Assembly: GCF_020510525.1 (NCBI RefSeq)
Contig: NZ_CP075188.1
Coordinates: 744,001 to 808,000, forward strand
DNA from: Quatrionicoccus australiensis
Lineage (GTDB): Bacteria; Pseudomonadota; Gammaproteobacteria; Burkholderiales; Rhodocyclaceae
Direction: 5' to 3'
Length of the DNA: 64,000 nucleotides
A program made the position numbers and the translations under genes. Below the pieces are notes generated by a model. That model made no database searches. It was not told the DNA's origin and worked only from the letters and a program-made list of their open reading frames with translations. Below, piece after piece: positions 55,492 through 64,000 of this stretch (its first letter is position 1; each line of letters begins with the position of its first letter).

Positions 55492-55571
55492 GGGGTTTTC
55501 ACGGAAAGCTTAAAAGTAGGCCGAAATGGTATCATGGCCCTCCGATCAAATGCCTTTTGCAGCCTTTACCC

Positions 55572-56159
55572 ATGCGGCAAGCCGAAATCACACGCAATAC
55601 CCTGGAGACGCAGATCACCGTGCGTCTCGATCTCGATGGCACCGGTCAGGGCAAATTCGCCACCGGCGTTCCCTTTCTCGATCACATGCTCGACCAGATC
55701 GCCCGGCACGGGCTGATCGATCTCGACATCGTGGCTAAGGGCGACTTGCACATTGATGCGCACCACACGGTCGAGGATATCGGCATCACGCTCGGTCAGG
55801 CGCTGGCCAGGGCTTGGGGCGACAAGAAAGGCCTGACCCGTTACGGCCACAGCTACGTGCCGCTCGACGAAGCACTGTCGCGCGTCGTCATCGACCTGTC
55901 CGGTCGGCCGGGACTGGAGCTGAACTGCGAATTCACGCGCGCCGTGATCGGCCAGTTCGACGTCGATCTGGTTTCCGAATTCTTCCACGGCTTGGTCAAC
56001 CACGCCGGCATGACGCTGCACATCGACAACCTGCGCGGCAAGAATGCCCACCACCAGGCCGAGACCATCTTCAAGGCCTTCGGTCGCGCCTTGCGCATGG
56101 CGGTGACGCCTGACGAGCGCATGGCCGGTGCCATGCCGTCGACGAAGGGTTCGCTGTGA
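55572..56159 (+). CDS. hisB: Imidazoleglycerol-phosphate dehydratase
   Basis: 195 residues, the monofunctional type. The manganese-binding motifs [26 protein letters not shown]-type [14 protein letters not shown] and [20 protein letters not shown] with HHQAE are complete. The ATG at 55572 is preferred to a TTG at 55557. A TATCAT box (about 55528-55533) may serve as its promoter. It overlaps hisH by 4 bases. Confidence 0.96.
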   Translation: MRQAEITRNTLETQITVRLDLDGTGQGKFATGVPFLDHMLDQIARHGLIDLDIVAKGDLHIDAHHTVEDIGITLGQALARAWGDKKGLTRYGHSYVPLDEALSRVVIDLSGRPGLELNCEFTRAVIGQFDVDLVSEFFHGLVNHAGMTLHIDNLRGKNAHHQAETIFKAFGRALRMAVTPDERMAGAMPSTKGSL

Positions 56160-56788
56160 GCATCGCCGTCATCGACTACGGCATGGGCAATCTGCGTTCC
56201 GTGTCGAAGGCACTGGAGCATGTTGCCGGCGGCAAGCCGGTTGTCGTGACTGCCGATCCGGCGGTTGTGGCGGCTGCCGAGCGGGTCGTGTTCCCCGGTC
56301 AGGGCGCGATGCCCGACTGCATGCGCGAACTGGATGACCGCGGCCTGCGCGCTGCCGTGCTGGCTGCCGCCAGGGACAAGCCGTTCCTCGGCATCTGTGT
56401 CGGCGAGCAGATGCTTTTCGAACACAGCGACGAGGGCAATGTGCCGGCGCTGGGCGTGTTCCCGGGCAATGTCAAACGTTTCCCCGACGAAAAAATGTAC
56501 CTGCCGAGCGGCGAGCGCCTGAAGGTGCCGCACATGGGCTGGAACGAGGTGCGCCAGACACCGCACGCGCTGTGGCGTGGCATCGCCGATGGCGCACGCT
56601 TTTATTTCGTGCACAGCTATTTCGTCGAACCCGCCGATCCGGCGCTGGTGATGGGCACCTGCGACTATGGCGTCCCCTTTACCTGTGCGGTGGGCCGGGA
56701 TAATATCTTCGCGGTTCAGTTCCACCCCGAGAAAAGCGCCCGCGACGGCCTGCAGCTACTGCAAAACTTTGTTGAGTGGCGTCCCTGA
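56156..56788 (+). CDS. hisH: Imidazole glycerol phosphate synthase, glutaminase subunit
   Basis: 210 residues, GTG start. A class I glutamine amidotransferase: the nucleophile Cys is in [15 protein letters not shown], and the catalytic His-Glu pair in [12 protein letters not shown]. It supplies ammonia to HisF. Confidence 0.96.
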   Translation: MSIAVIDYGMGNLRSVSKALEHVAGGKPVVVTADPAVVAAAERVVFPGQGAMPDCMRELDDRGLRAAVLAAARDKPFLGICVGEQMLFEHSDEGNVPALGVFPGNVKRFPDEKMYLPSGERLKVPHMGWNEVRQTPHALWRGIADGARFYFVHSYFVEPADPALVMGTCDYGVPFTCAVGRDNIFAVQFHPEKSARDGLQLLQNFVEWRP

Positions 56789-56825
56789 GACGCCTCCTGT
56801 TGCCTTCCCCTTCTTCTGATATCCC

Positions 56826-57566
56826 ATGCTGATTATTCCCGCGATTGACCTGAAGGACGGCCAATGTGTCCGTCTCAAGCAAGGCCTGATGGAACAGGCC
56901 ACCGTCTTCTCCGACAGCCCTGCCGAACAGGCCCGGCACTGGCTGGAGCAGGGCGCCCGTCGTTTGCATCTGGTCGACCTGGATGGTGCCTTTGCCGGCA
57001 AGCCGAAGAACCAGGTGGCGATCAAGGCCATCCTGGCTGAAGTCGGCGACGAAATTCCGGTCCAGCTGGGCGGCGGCATCCGCGATCTCGACACCATCGA
57101 GCGTTGCCTCGATGCCGGCCTGAGCTACGTCATCATCGGTACCGCTGCGGTCAAGAATCCCGGCTTCCTGCACGATGCCTGCGTTGCCTTCCCCGGTCAC
57201 ATCATCGTCGGTCTTGACGCCAAGGACGGCAAGGTGGCGACCGATGGCTGGTCGAAGCTGACCGGCCATGATGTCGTCGACCTCGGCAAGAAGTACGAGG
57301 ATTACGGCGTCGAGTCCATCATCTATACCGACATCGGTCGCGACGGCATGCTTTCCGGCCTCAATATCGAAGCCACCGTGCGTCTTGCCCAGGCGCTGAC
57401 CATTCCGGTCATCGCATCCGGCGGCCTGTCCAACCTCGACGACATCAAGGCGCTGTGCGCTGTCGAAAAGGAAGGCGTGGTCGGTACCATCGCCGGGCGC
57501 GCCGTGTACGACGGCTCCCTCGACTTCAAGGCCGCGCAGGCGCTGGCCGACGAGCTGGGCGCCTGA
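56826..57566 (+). CDS. hisA: Phosphoribosylformimino-5-aminoimidazole carboxamide ribotide isomerase
   Basis: 246 residues, a TIM barrel: [20 protein letters not shown] with the catalytic Asp, and the phosphate sites [15 protein letters not shown] and [14 protein letters not shown]. The second catalytic Asp is in [12 protein letters not shown]. Its stop overlaps the hisF start by one base. Confidence 0.97.
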   Translation: MLIIPAIDLKDGQCVRLKQGLMEQATVFSDSPAEQARHWLEQGARRLHLVDLDGAFAGKPKNQVAIKAILAEVGDEIPVQLGGGIRDLDTIERCLDAGLSYVIIGTAAVKNPGFLHDACVAFPGHIIVGLDAKDGKVATDGWSKLTGHDVVDLGKKYEDYGVESIIYTDIGRDGMLSGLNIEATVRLAQALTIPVIASGGLSNLDDIKALCAVEKEGVVGTIAGRAVYDGSLDFKAAQALADELGA

Positions 57567-58324
57567 TGCTGGCCAAACGCATCATTCCCTGTCTTGATGT
57601 CACGGCCGGCCGGGTCGTCAAGGGGACCAATTTCGTCGACCTGCGCGATGCCGGCGATCCGATCGAGATTGCCCGCCGTTACGACGAGCAGGGCGCCGAC
57701 GAGGTGACTTTCCTCGATATCACGGCGTCCAGCGACCAGCGCGACATCATTTTGCACATCATCGAAGCCTGCGCCGAGCAGGTTTTCATTCCGCTCACCG
57801 TCGGTGGCGGCGTGCGCAAGGTTGAGGATGTGCGCCGCCTGCTCAACGCCGGGGCCGACAAGGTCTCGATGAACACGGCCGCGGTCAATGATCCGGATCT
57901 CGTCTTCAATGCGTCGAGCAAGGTCGGTTCGCAATGCATCGTCGTGGCGATCGATGCCAAGCAGACGGCACCGGGTCAGTGGCAGGTGTTTACGCATGGC
58001 GGCCGCAACAATACCGGCCTCGATGCGGTCGACTGGGCAAAACGGGTCGAAATGCTCGGCGCCGGCGAAATCCTGCTGACCAGCATGGATCGCGACGGCA
58101 CCAAGAACGGTTTCGATCTGGCGCTGACCCGCGCCGTTTCCGATGCCGTGAAGATTCCGGTGATCGCCTCGGGCGGGGTCGGCAATCTGCAGCATCTCGC
58201 CGACGGCGTCACCGAAGGCCGGGCTGATGCCGTGCTCGCTGCTTCCATCTTCCATTTCGGTGAATACACGGTCCGCCAGGCCAAGGAATACATGGCCAGC
58301 CGCGGCATCGAGGTTCGCCTGTGA
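57566..58324 (+). CDS. hisF: Imidazole glycerol phosphate synthase, cyclase subunit
   Basis: 252 residues, a TIM barrel related to His[41 protein letters not shown] and [20 protein letters not shown] hold the two catalytic Asp. It makes imidazole glycerol phosphate and AICAR with HisH. Confidence 0.97.
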   Translation: MLAKRIIPCLDVTAGRVVKGTNFVDLRDAGDPIEIARRYDEQGADEVTFLDITASSDQRDIILHIIEACAEQVFIPLTVGGGVRKVEDVRRLLNAGADKVSMNTAAVNDPDLVFNASSKVGSQCIVVAIDAKQTAPGQWQVFTHGGRNNTGLDAVDWAKRVEMLGAGEILLTSMDRDGTKNGFDLALTRAVSDAVKIPVIASGGVGNLQHLADGVTEGRADAVLAASIFHFGEYTVRQAKEYMASRGIEVRL

Positions 58325-58722
58325 GCGATCTCGACAACAGTCTGCCCTGGCTGGAGGCGCTCAAGTGGGACGCCGACGGCATGATTCCGGCGATTGCCCA
58401 GGACGAGAACGGGCGCGTCGTGATGTTTGCCTTCATGAATCGCGAGTCGTTGCAGGAAACGGTCAGTTCCGGCAACGCGGTATACTGGTCGCGTTCGCGC
58501 CAGCGCCTGTGGCGCAAGGGTGAAGAGTCGGGCTTCTTCCAGAAGGTGAAGTCGATTCGTACCGATTGCGACGGCGATGTGCTGCTGCTGTCGATTGTAC
58601 AGGTCGGTAACATTTCCTGTCATACAGGACGGGTAAGCTGCTTCTTCAATGAATTACAGGCGGAACGATGGGTTCCCGTCGATCCGGTTTTGAAAGACCC
58701 TAAGGAAATCTACGCAAAATGA
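58321..58722 (+). CDS. hisI: Phosphoribosyl-AMP cyclohydrolase
   Basis: 133 residues, GTG start, monofunctional. [18 protein letters not shown] and the zinc/magnesium site [13 protein letters not shown] with the two Cys ([22 protein letters not shown]) are present. It overlaps both hisF and hisE by 4 bases. Confidence 0.96.
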   Translation: MSDLDNSLPWLEALKWDADGMIPAIAQDENGRVVMFAFMNRESLQETVSSGNAVYWSRSRQRLWRKGEESGFFQKVKSIRTDCDGDVLLLSIVQVGNISCHTGRVSCFFNELQAERWVPVDPVLKDPKEIYAK

Positions 58723-59045
58723 GCACGCATGACATCCTGCATCGTCTCTCCGAGACGCTGGCTTCCCGTCGCAACGCCGACCCGGAAAAATCCTATACCG
58801 CCAAGCTGTTCTCCGAAGGCCCGGATTCGATCCTGAAGAAGATCGGTGAAGAGTGCGCCGAGCTGATCATGGCCGGCAAGGATGGCAAGCGTCTGAACAT
58901 CGTCTGGGAATCGACCGACGTGATCTATCACGTGCTCGTCCTGCTCGCCTTCTACGGCTTGAGCATCGAGGACGTTTCCCAGGAAATGCGCCGGCGTGAA
59001 GGCATTTCCGGTATCGACGAAAAGGCGGCACGGGGCGCCAAGTGA
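58719..59045 (+). CDS. hisE: Phosphoribosyl-ATP pyrophosphatase
   Basis: 108 residues of all-alpha MazG-like fold: SYTAKLFSEGPDSILKKIGE with EECAELIMAGK and the ESTDVIYHVLVLLA helix. It overlaps hinT by 4 bases. Confidence 0.96.
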   Translation: MSTHDILHRLSETLASRRNADPEKSYTAKLFSEGPDSILKKIGEECAELIMAGKDGKRLNIVWESTDVIYHVLVLLAFYGLSIEDVSQEMRRREGISGIDEKAARGAK

Positions 59046-59392
59046 GCGACTGCATCTTCTGCAAGATCGTGGCGGGCCAGATTCCGGCGAAGAAGGTGTT
59101 CGAGGACGAAGACATCCTCGCCTTCAACGACATCAATCCGGCCCGACCGGTCCACGTGCTGGTCATCCCGAAAAAGCACATCACCTCGCTGGCCACGGCC
59201 ACGCCCGAGGATACGCTGGTGCTTGGCAAGATTCTCGCCAAGGCCAACGAAATTGCCGTCGCCCAAGGAAGCCCGGATGGCTTCCGTGTCATCATCAACA
59301 CCGGTCGTGTGGGGCAGCAGGAAGTGCCGCATCTGCACGCACATATCGTCGGCGGTCCGGACCCGGTCGGTCCGATGCTGAAACGTATCTAG
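59042..59392 (+). CDS. hinT: Histidine triad nucleotide-binding protein
   Basis: 116 residues. CIFCKIVAGQIPAKKVFEDE at the start and the histidine triad EVPHLHAHIVGG at the end. It hydrolyses purine phosphoramidates. It is placed between hisE and tatA, as in many betaproteobacteria. Confidence 0.94.
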   Translation: MSDCIFCKIVAGQIPAKKVFEDEDILAFNDINPARPVHVLVIPKKHITSLATATPEDTLVLGKILAKANEIAVAQGSPDGFRVIINTGRVGQQEVPHLHAHIVGGPDPVGPMLKRI

Positions 59393-59401
59393 GAGAAAGT
59401 C

Positions 59402-59632
59402 ATGGGCAGTTTTTCCATTTGGCACTGGTTGATCGTTCTGGTCATCGTCATGCTGGTTTTCGGTACCAAGAAATTGCGTAACGTCGGTCAGGATCTCGGT
59501 GGCGCCGTCAAGGGCTTCAAGGATGGCATGAAGGAAGCTACCGCTGACAACAAGCCGGCTGAAGAGCAGGCGACGCAGCAGGTCAGCGGCCAGACCATCG
59601 ACGTCGAAGTCAAGGAAAAGACCAAGGGCTAG
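59402..59632 (+). CDS. tatA: Sec-independent translocase subunit TatA
   Basis: 76 residues: [20 protein letters not shown] is the membrane helix, then [20 protein letters not shown] the amphipathic helix, then an acidic tail. It oligomerises into the Tat pore. An AGGAGAAAGTC site precedes the ATG. Confidence 0.96.
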   Translation: MGSFSIWHWLIVLVIVMLVFGTKKLRNVGQDLGGAVKGFKDGMKEATADNKPAEEQATQQVSGQTIDVEVKEKTKG

Positions 59633-59642
59633 GAGCCAGTTG

Positions 59643-59702
59643 TCAGGATTGAGGATCGAGTGAATATGTTGCTCGATCCGCGATCCTGAATCCTCGATCC
59701 CA
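59643..59702. repeat. Inverted and tandem GGATCGAG-like repeat between tatA and tatB
   Basis: TCAGGATTGAGGATCGAG (59643-59660) and CTCGATCCGCGATCCTGA (59672-59689) form an 18-bp arm hairpin with three mismatches and an 11-base loop; a further ATCCTCGATCC unit follows. It has no T tail. It might be a mobile REP-like repeat or an mRNA stem that lowers tatB expression relative to tatA. Confidence 0.7.
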
Positions 59703-59709
59703 GGAATCT

Positions 59710-60099
59710 ATGTTCGATATCGGCTTTTCTGAACTCATCGTCATCGCCATCGTGGCGCTGGTCGTCATCGGTCCCGAGCGCCTGCCCAAGGTGGCGCGTA
59801 CGCTCGGCCTTTTGCTCGGGCGGGCGCAGCGCTACGTCAATGATGTCAAATCCGACATCAGCCGCGAGATGCAGCTCGACGAGCTGAAAAAGCTGCAGTC
59901 GCAGGTTGCCGAGTCGGCCCGTACGCTGGAAAGCTCGGTGCGCAGCGAGTTTGACGCGGCCCAGAGCACACTGACCTCGCCGTTCCAGGAGGCTCAGTCG
60001 GCGGTTGCCGAGCTTGAGGCTACTGCCCAGGCTGCCGTGCAAGAGTCGCCTGTTGCCACCCCGCCTGTCGTTACCCCGCCGGAAAAAACCGCAGCATGA
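59710..60099 (+). CDS. tatB: Sec-independent translocase subunit TatB
   Basis: 129 residues: [20 protein letters not shown] with the conserved Glu in the helix, [14 protein letters not shown], a long amphipathic/coiled stretch, and a Pro/Ala/Thr-rich tail. It receives twin-arginine substrates with TatC. It overlaps tatC by 4 bases. Confidence 0.95.
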   Translation: MFDIGFSELIVIAIVALVVIGPERLPKVARTLGLLLGRAQRYVNDVKSDISREMQLDELKKLQSQVAESARTLESSVRSEFDAAQSTLTSPFQEAQSAVAELEATAQAAVQESPVATPPVVTPPEKTAA

Positions 60100-60896
60100 G
60101 CGATAGCCCGGAAGAGTCTTTCATTTCGCATCTGGTCGAGTTGCGCGATCGCCTGCTGCGCAGCCTGATCGCCGTCGCCGTGGTGCTTGGCGTCCTTTGT
60201 TTCTATCCCGGTCCCGGCGATATCTACGATTTCCTGGCGGCGCCGCTGACGAGTGCCCTGCCGGAAGGAACCAAGATGGTTGCGATCGGCGTCATCACGC
60301 CGTTCATGGTGCCGCTCAAGGTGACTGCCATGGTCGCCTTCGTGCTTGCCCTGCCGTTCATCCTCTACCAGGCCTGGGCCTTCATCGCGCCCGGTCTGTA
60401 CGACCATGAAAAACGCCTGGGCATTCCGCTGATCATTTCCAGCACCTTCCTGTTCATGCTCGGCATGGCCTTCTGCTACTACTTCGTGTTTGGCCAGGTT
60501 TTTCATTTCATTGCCGGTTTCGCCCCGAAGAGCATCACGCCGGCGCCGGATATCGAAGCCTACCTGTCTTTCGTGATGACCATGTTCCTCGCCTTCGGCC
60601 TGGCTTTCGAAGTGCCGGTGGCGCTCGTCGTGCTGGTCAAGCTCGGCGTGGTGACGGTTGAGAAGCTCAAGGAATGGCGCTCCTACTTCATCGTCGGTGC
60701 ATTTGTCGTCGCTGCCGTGGTGACGCCGCCCGACGTAGTGTCGCAACTGGCTCTGGCGATTCCGATGTGCCTGCTCTACGAGTTGGGCATTCTTGCCTCG
60801 CATCTGGTTTCGAAGCCGAACCCGGTAGCGGTCGACGCTGCCGCCGAGGCCGAAATGGATGCCGCCGAAGCCGCTTTCCGCAACCTGGAAAAGTAG
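60096..60896 (+). CDS. tatC: Sec-independent translocase subunit TatC
   Basis: 266 residues, six membrane helices. [20 protein letters not shown], the [17 protein letters not shown] loop and [20 protein letters not shown] are signature segments for twin-arginine signal recognition. The C-terminal tail is Ala/Glu-rich. Confidence 0.97.
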   Translation: MSDSPEESFISHLVELRDRLLRSLIAVAVVLGVLCFYPGPGDIYDFLAAPLTSALPEGTKMVAIGVITPFMVPLKVTAMVAFVLALPFILYQAWAFIAPGLYDHEKRLGIPLIISSTFLFMLGMAFCYYFVFGQVFHFIAGFAPKSITPAPDIEAYLSFVMTMFLAFGLAFEVPVALVVLVKLGVVTVEKLKEWRSYFIVGAFVVAAVVTPPDVVSQLALAIPMCLLYELGILASHLVSKPNPVAVDAAAEAEMDAAEAAFRNLEK

Positions 60897-61702
60897 TCAG
60901 CCGGCCTTCTTGACGGGGCCGGGCATGGTTTCCCGCCTTTCCACGACATCGCCCTCGGCAACCACCACAGGGTGCCGGGCGGCATTTCCTGCCAGCGCTC
61001 GTTGTCGGTCAGCGGCTGCGTGGCGATGACGGCGACCCGGTCGTGGAAATTGGTCAGGGCGCGGAAGTCGACCGTCACGTCCTGATCGTTCAGATGGGCT
61101 TCAGCGAAGGGCGCCTGGCGCACGATGTAGCTGAGCCGGGTCGAAGCGTGCGCAAACAGCCAGTCGCCGTTCGAGAGCAGGAAATTGAACTCGCCGTGGC
61201 GGGCAAGCTCAAGAGTCAGTGCGTGCAAGGCCGCAAACAATTCGGCATGCGCCGGGCAATGGCTGCCGAAGCGCTGGCGCAATTGCTGTAGCAGCCAGCA
61301 GAAGGCGCGCTCGCTGTCGGTCAGGCCGACCGGGAGAAAGTTGCCATCCAGTTCGGGCGCGAAATCCAGCAGATTGCCGTTATGGGCAAAGATCCAGTAT
61401 TGCCCCCACAGTTCACGCCGGAACGGATGCGTGTTCTCGAGGCCGATGGCCCCCTGGGTGGCCTTGCGGATATGGGCGATGACGTTCGTCGACTTGATCG
61501 GATACTGGCGAACCAGTTCGGCCACCGGTGAGGTGCAGGAGGGATTCGGGTCGAGAAACAGCCGCGTGCCCCGGCCTTCAAAAAAGGCGATGCCCCAGCC
61601 GTCGGAATGCACGTCGGTGGCGCCGCCGCGGGCCTGGAAGCCGGTAAACGAAAAACAGATGTCGGTCGGGACGTTGGCATTCATGCCCAGCAGCTGGCAC
61701 AT
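60897..61702 (-). pseudogene. Class II glutamine amidotransferase (YafJ type), frameshifted near its end
   Basis: MCQLLGMNANVPTDICFSFT carries the N-terminal nucleophile Cys2, and HSDGWGIAFFEGRG, AHIRKATQGAIGLENTHPF and WIFAHNGNLLDF are typical of YafJ-like amidotransferases. The uninterrupted frame runs past PPGTLWWLPRAMSWKG to 60776, 121 bases into tatC. One extra G in the GTG run at about 60961-60975 would instead give GTLVVVAEGDVVERRETMPG and a stop at 60897, directly after tatC. That reading is far more protein-like, so this copy has lost one base, or the sequence has an error there. About 240 of 268 residues are intact, so activity may remain. Confidence 0.8.
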
Positions 61703-61705
61703 GGC

Positions 61706-62857
61706 TTACTCCTGGGAAGCACGCATGGCCGGGCGTTTGCCGATCTTGACCTGGACTTCGAGAATGTTCTTGTCGCGACGCAGGCGGAAGGGCGTGCGCT
61801 CGTCCGGTTTGAGCGCGGCGATCAGGTCGAGCATGACCTGCGGATCCTTGACCGGTTTGCCGGCGACTGCGAGCAGGACGTCGCCGGGGCGGATACCGGC
61901 GCTGTCGGCCGGGCTGCTGCGTACGACGCCGGCGATCAGTGCGCCTTCGGTGTCGGGCAGGCCAAAGGATTCGGCGAGTTCGGCGGTGATTTCCTGGGCT
62001 TCGACGCCGATCCAGCCGCGCGTCACGCCGCCGTTCTGGATGATCTGTTCCATGATGCTCTTGATGCTGGACACCGGGATGGCGAAGCCGATGCCGAGCG
62101 AACCGCCGGTGCGCGAGTAGATTGCCGTGTTGATGCCGACCAGGTTGCCGTAGATATCGACCAGGGCACCGCCCGAATTGCCGGGGTTGATTGCCGCATC
62201 GGTCTGGATGAAGTTCTCGAAGGTGTTGATGCCAAGGTGCGAGCGGCCGAGCGCCGAGACGATGCCCATGGTCACCGTCTGGCCCACACCGAAGGGATTG
62301 CCGATGGCGAGCACGACATCGCCGACGCGCAGGTTGTCCATCTGGCCGAAGGTGATGGCCGGCAGCTTGTCGGCCTTGATCTGCAGGATGGCGAGGTCGG
62401 ACTCGGGGTCGCTGCCGATGACCTTGGCCTTGAGCGTGCGCCCGTCGTTCAGTGAAACCTGGATGTCGTCAGCCGCTTCGATGACGTGGTAATTAGTCAG
62501 GACATAGCCATTGGCACTGACGATGACGCCCGAGCCAAGACCGGAGTTGCGTTGCGGCTGGCCTTCCGGGCGGTCGCCGAAGAAGTGGCGGAAGATCGGG
62601 TCGTCGAATAGCGGATGGCGTTGTGCCTTGATTTCCTGTGTCGTGTAGATATGCACGACGGAGGGCAGGGCCGAGCGCGCGGCATCACGGTAGGAACCCG
62701 GGGTGCGCGCTTCTTCGCCGGCAATGGCGGGCGCTTCCTGGAGGGCGACGACGCCGCCGCGATGGGGCAGCCACTCGGGTTTCAGGGTGGTGACGACGAA
62801 CAGAATGGCGACCGCAACAGTCACCGTTTGTGCAAAAATCAGCCACAACCTCTGCAT
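61706..62857 (-). CDS. Trypsin-like serine protease, DegS/DegQ type (one PDZ)
   Basis: 383 residues: a membrane anchor or signal helix ([20 protein letters not shown]), an S1C protease domain with catalytic His ([14 protein letters not shown]), Asp ([14 protein letters not shown]) and Ser ([11 protein letters not shown]), and one PDZ domain ([20 protein letters not shown]). With a single PDZ and an anchor it resembles DegS more than DegP. The start MQRLWLIF is used; 22 residues upstream in frame are unlikely. Confidence 0.92.
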   Translation of the reverse strand: MQRLWLIFAQTVTVAVAILFVVTTLKPEWLPHRGGVVALQEAPAIAGEEARTPGSYRDAARSALPSVVHIYTTQEIKAQRHPLFDDPIFRHFFGDRPEGQPQRNSGLGSGVIVSANGYVLTNYHVIEAADDIQVSLNDGRTLKAKVIGSDPESDLAILQIKADKLPAITFGQMDNLRVGDVVLAIGNPFGVGQTVTMGIVSALGRSHLGINTFENFIQTDAAINPGNSGGALVDIYGNLVGINTAIYSRTGGSLGIGFAIPVSSIKSIMEQIIQNGGVTRGWIGVEAQEITAELAESFGLPDTEGALIAGVVRSSPADSAGIRPGDVLLAVAGKPVKDPQVMLDLIAALKPDERTPFRLRRDKNILEVQVKIGKRPAMRASQE

Positions 62858-63617
62858 GAAAGACCGTATCGTGAAATGTGAAGCGCTGGTGGAATATCTG
62901 GATGGATTGCTTGAGCCCGCCAAGTTCCGGGATTATTGCCCAAATGGCCTGCAAGTGGAAGGACGCCCGCTGGTCCGGCGTATTGTGGCCGGGGTGACGG
63001 CCAGTCAGGCGCTGCTCGATGCAGCGGTCGACTGCGCTGCCGATGCCATTTTGGTGCACCACGGCTATTTCTGGAAAGGCGAGGATGGGCGTATCACCGG
63101 CATACGCAAACGCCGGCTGGGGACCTTGCTCAATCACGACATCAATCTGCTGGCCTACCATCTGCCGCTCGATGCCCATCCGCTGCTCGGCAATAACGCC
63201 CAACTGGCGAGTCGCATGGGCTGGCAGCCGGAGGGGCGCTTCGGCGAGCAGGAAATTGCCTGGCTGGGGCAGTCGACCGCTACGGACAATGCCGGCGCGC
63301 TGGCCGTCAAGCTGGAAAACCTGCTGGGTCGTCAGCCCTTGCTGATCGGCGACCCGGCGCGGCCGATTCGGCGGATTGCCTGGTGTTCAGGCGGTGCGCA
63401 GGGCTATTTCGAGCAGGCGATTGCGCAGGGTGTCGATGCCTATGTTTCCGGCGAGATTTCCGAGCAGACTGTGCATCTGGCGAGGGAAAGCGGCGTCGCC
63501 TATCTGGCTTGCGGCCACCATGCGACCGAGCGTTTCGGGGTGCAGGCACTGGCGGCGCATCTGAGCGAAAAGTTCGCTCTCGACTGCCGTTTCGTCGATA
63601 TCGACAATCCGGTCTAG
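62856..63617 (+). CDS. Nif3-like dinuclear metal centre protein (YbgI)
   Basis: 253 residues. Metal ligands typical of the family are seen in [33 protein letters not shown] and [20 protein letters not shown]. It is a GTP cyclohydrolase I type 2/NIF3 family member with unsettled function. Its ATG overlaps, on opposite strands, the ATG of the protease gene; a GTG five codons later is an alternative. Confidence 0.92.
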   Translation: MKDRIVKCEALVEYLDGLLEPAKFRDYCPNGLQVEGRPLVRRIVAGVTASQALLDAAVDCAADAILVHHGYFWKGEDGRITGIRKRRLGTLLNHDINLLAYHLPLDAHPLLGNNAQLASRMGWQPEGRFGEQEIAWLGQSTATDNAGALAVKLENLLGRQPLLIGDPARPIRRIAWCSGGAQGYFEQAIAQGVDAYVSGEISEQTVHLARESGVAYLACGHHATERFGVQALAAHLSEKFALDCRFVDIDNPV

Positions 63618-64000
63618 CGGGCAGCCCGTGCCGTCTGCCGGCGGCTGACGAAATGCGCCGCCCCGGCGGCGACCAGACCGCCGACCAGCGTGCTGAGCAG
63701 GAGTTGCAGCCAGTTGTTGCCGGATCCCTTGCGGGCCGCCACCGGGGCCGGTGCGCTGCTCGTGATGGCCGGCTGCTGCAGGCTTTGCGCCAGTTGCAGC
63801 TCATGCTTGGCGGCGAGCATTTCGGTGCTCAGGGTCAGCGAAGTATGCAGGGCATCCATTTCCTGGTTGAGCGTGCTCAGCGAAGTTTCCATCCTGAGTA
63901 CGCGTTGTTCCAGTTCGGAGCCGGGGTTGCCGGCCGCCGGCGGATTGTCGGTTGTACCGAAGTCGACCGGTGCCGCGCTCAGCACCAGGCGGTCGCCCGT
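63614..64000 (-). CDS. C-terminal part of a coiled-coil membrane protein (5' end outside window)
   Basis: 129 codons open to the right edge, so the true start lies outside. The visible part has [18 protein letters not shown], a coiled coil ([20 protein letters not shown] onward), a Pro/Ala linker, and a C-terminal membrane helix ([20 protein letters not shown]) ending in RRQTARAAR. The layout is reminiscent of FimV-type or polar-anchor proteins, but too little is visible for a name. It overlaps the Nif3-type stop by 4 bases, convergently. Confidence 0.6.
   Translation of the reverse strand, partial: TGDRLVLSAAPVDFGTTDNPPAAGNPGSELEQRVLRMETSLSTLNQEMDALHTSLTLSTEMLAAKHELQLAQSLQQPAITSSAPAPVAARKGSGNNWLQLLLSTLVGGLVAAGAAHFVSRRQTARAAR

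Noticed and set aside
60776..60896. C-terminal 40 residues of the amidotransferase frame overlapping tatC
   Set aside because: They appear only because of the one-base shift near 60965; the restored frame ends at 60897.

Overview
The window reads as a chromosomal segment of a betaproteobacterium, most likely from the Rhodocyclales (Dechloromonas/Azonexus-like). Supporting this are the order mla operon, yadG/yadH-like ABC genes, ibaG, murA; a his cluster running into hinT and tatABC; coq7; a CNP1-like protein; two phasins pointing to polyhydroxyalkanoate storage; and GC-rich coding sequence. The species call is an inference from gene content and order. No rRNA, tRNA or CRISPR array was found.

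Layout. 1-4.3 kb: end of a lytic transglycosylase, proS, rppH, a CNP1-like protein, coq7 and an OsmC-type protein. 4.35-4.85 kb: an AT-rich gap with a perfect palindrome and an intrinsic terminator that belongs to no protein gene, a candidate small-RNA locus. 4.85-7.4 kb: rplM-rpsI, a coiled-coil membrane protein, a bactofilin and erpA. 7.4-14.6 kb: a tightly packed minus-strand run from glnS through an orphan DNA methyltransferase, pyrF, a flavin reductase, a zinc protease, a thioredoxin-like protein and an M23 peptidase to a Cys-cluster protein. 14.7-19.2 kb: a lipoprotein, an ankyrin protein, a SagB-type oxidoreductase and small membrane proteins. 19.3-24.8 kb: hrpA, an EI24 membrane protein and a CinA-type domain protein. 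24.8-28.5 kb: two phasins, then lptA-lptC-kdsD. 28.6-30.5 kb: a KefC-like antiporter.

30.5-41.9 kb is a nine-gene minus-strand operon for an MSHA-like type IV pilus or pseudopilus: secretin, ATPase, platform protein, PilM/PilN-like, PilO-like and PilP/MshK-like proteins, an unusual 868-aa pilin-like protein with a duplicated domain around a long helical insert, and two prepilins. An intact ISL3-family element with a perfect 8-bp target duplication lies upstream of this operon. 43.5-50.2 kb: the mlaFEDACB lipid-transport operon, an ABC-2 exporter, ibaG and murA. 50.4-51.1 kb: a cold-shock gene and a second-type infA. 51.1-59.0 kb: the histidine pathway (hisGD, BHAFIE on plus), interrupted by a split chromate-transporter pair and by hisC on the opposite strand. 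59.0-64 kb: hinT, tatABC, a frameshifted glutamine amidotransferase gene, a DegS/DegQ-like protease, a Nif3-family gene and the end of a coiled-coil membrane protein.

Across the window a 10-base word (AGCGGTCGAC) occurs 12 times on either strand and in several reading frames, often followed by an A-tract. It looks like a DNA-level signal, such as an uptake or chromosome-organisation sequence, and not a product of protein coding.
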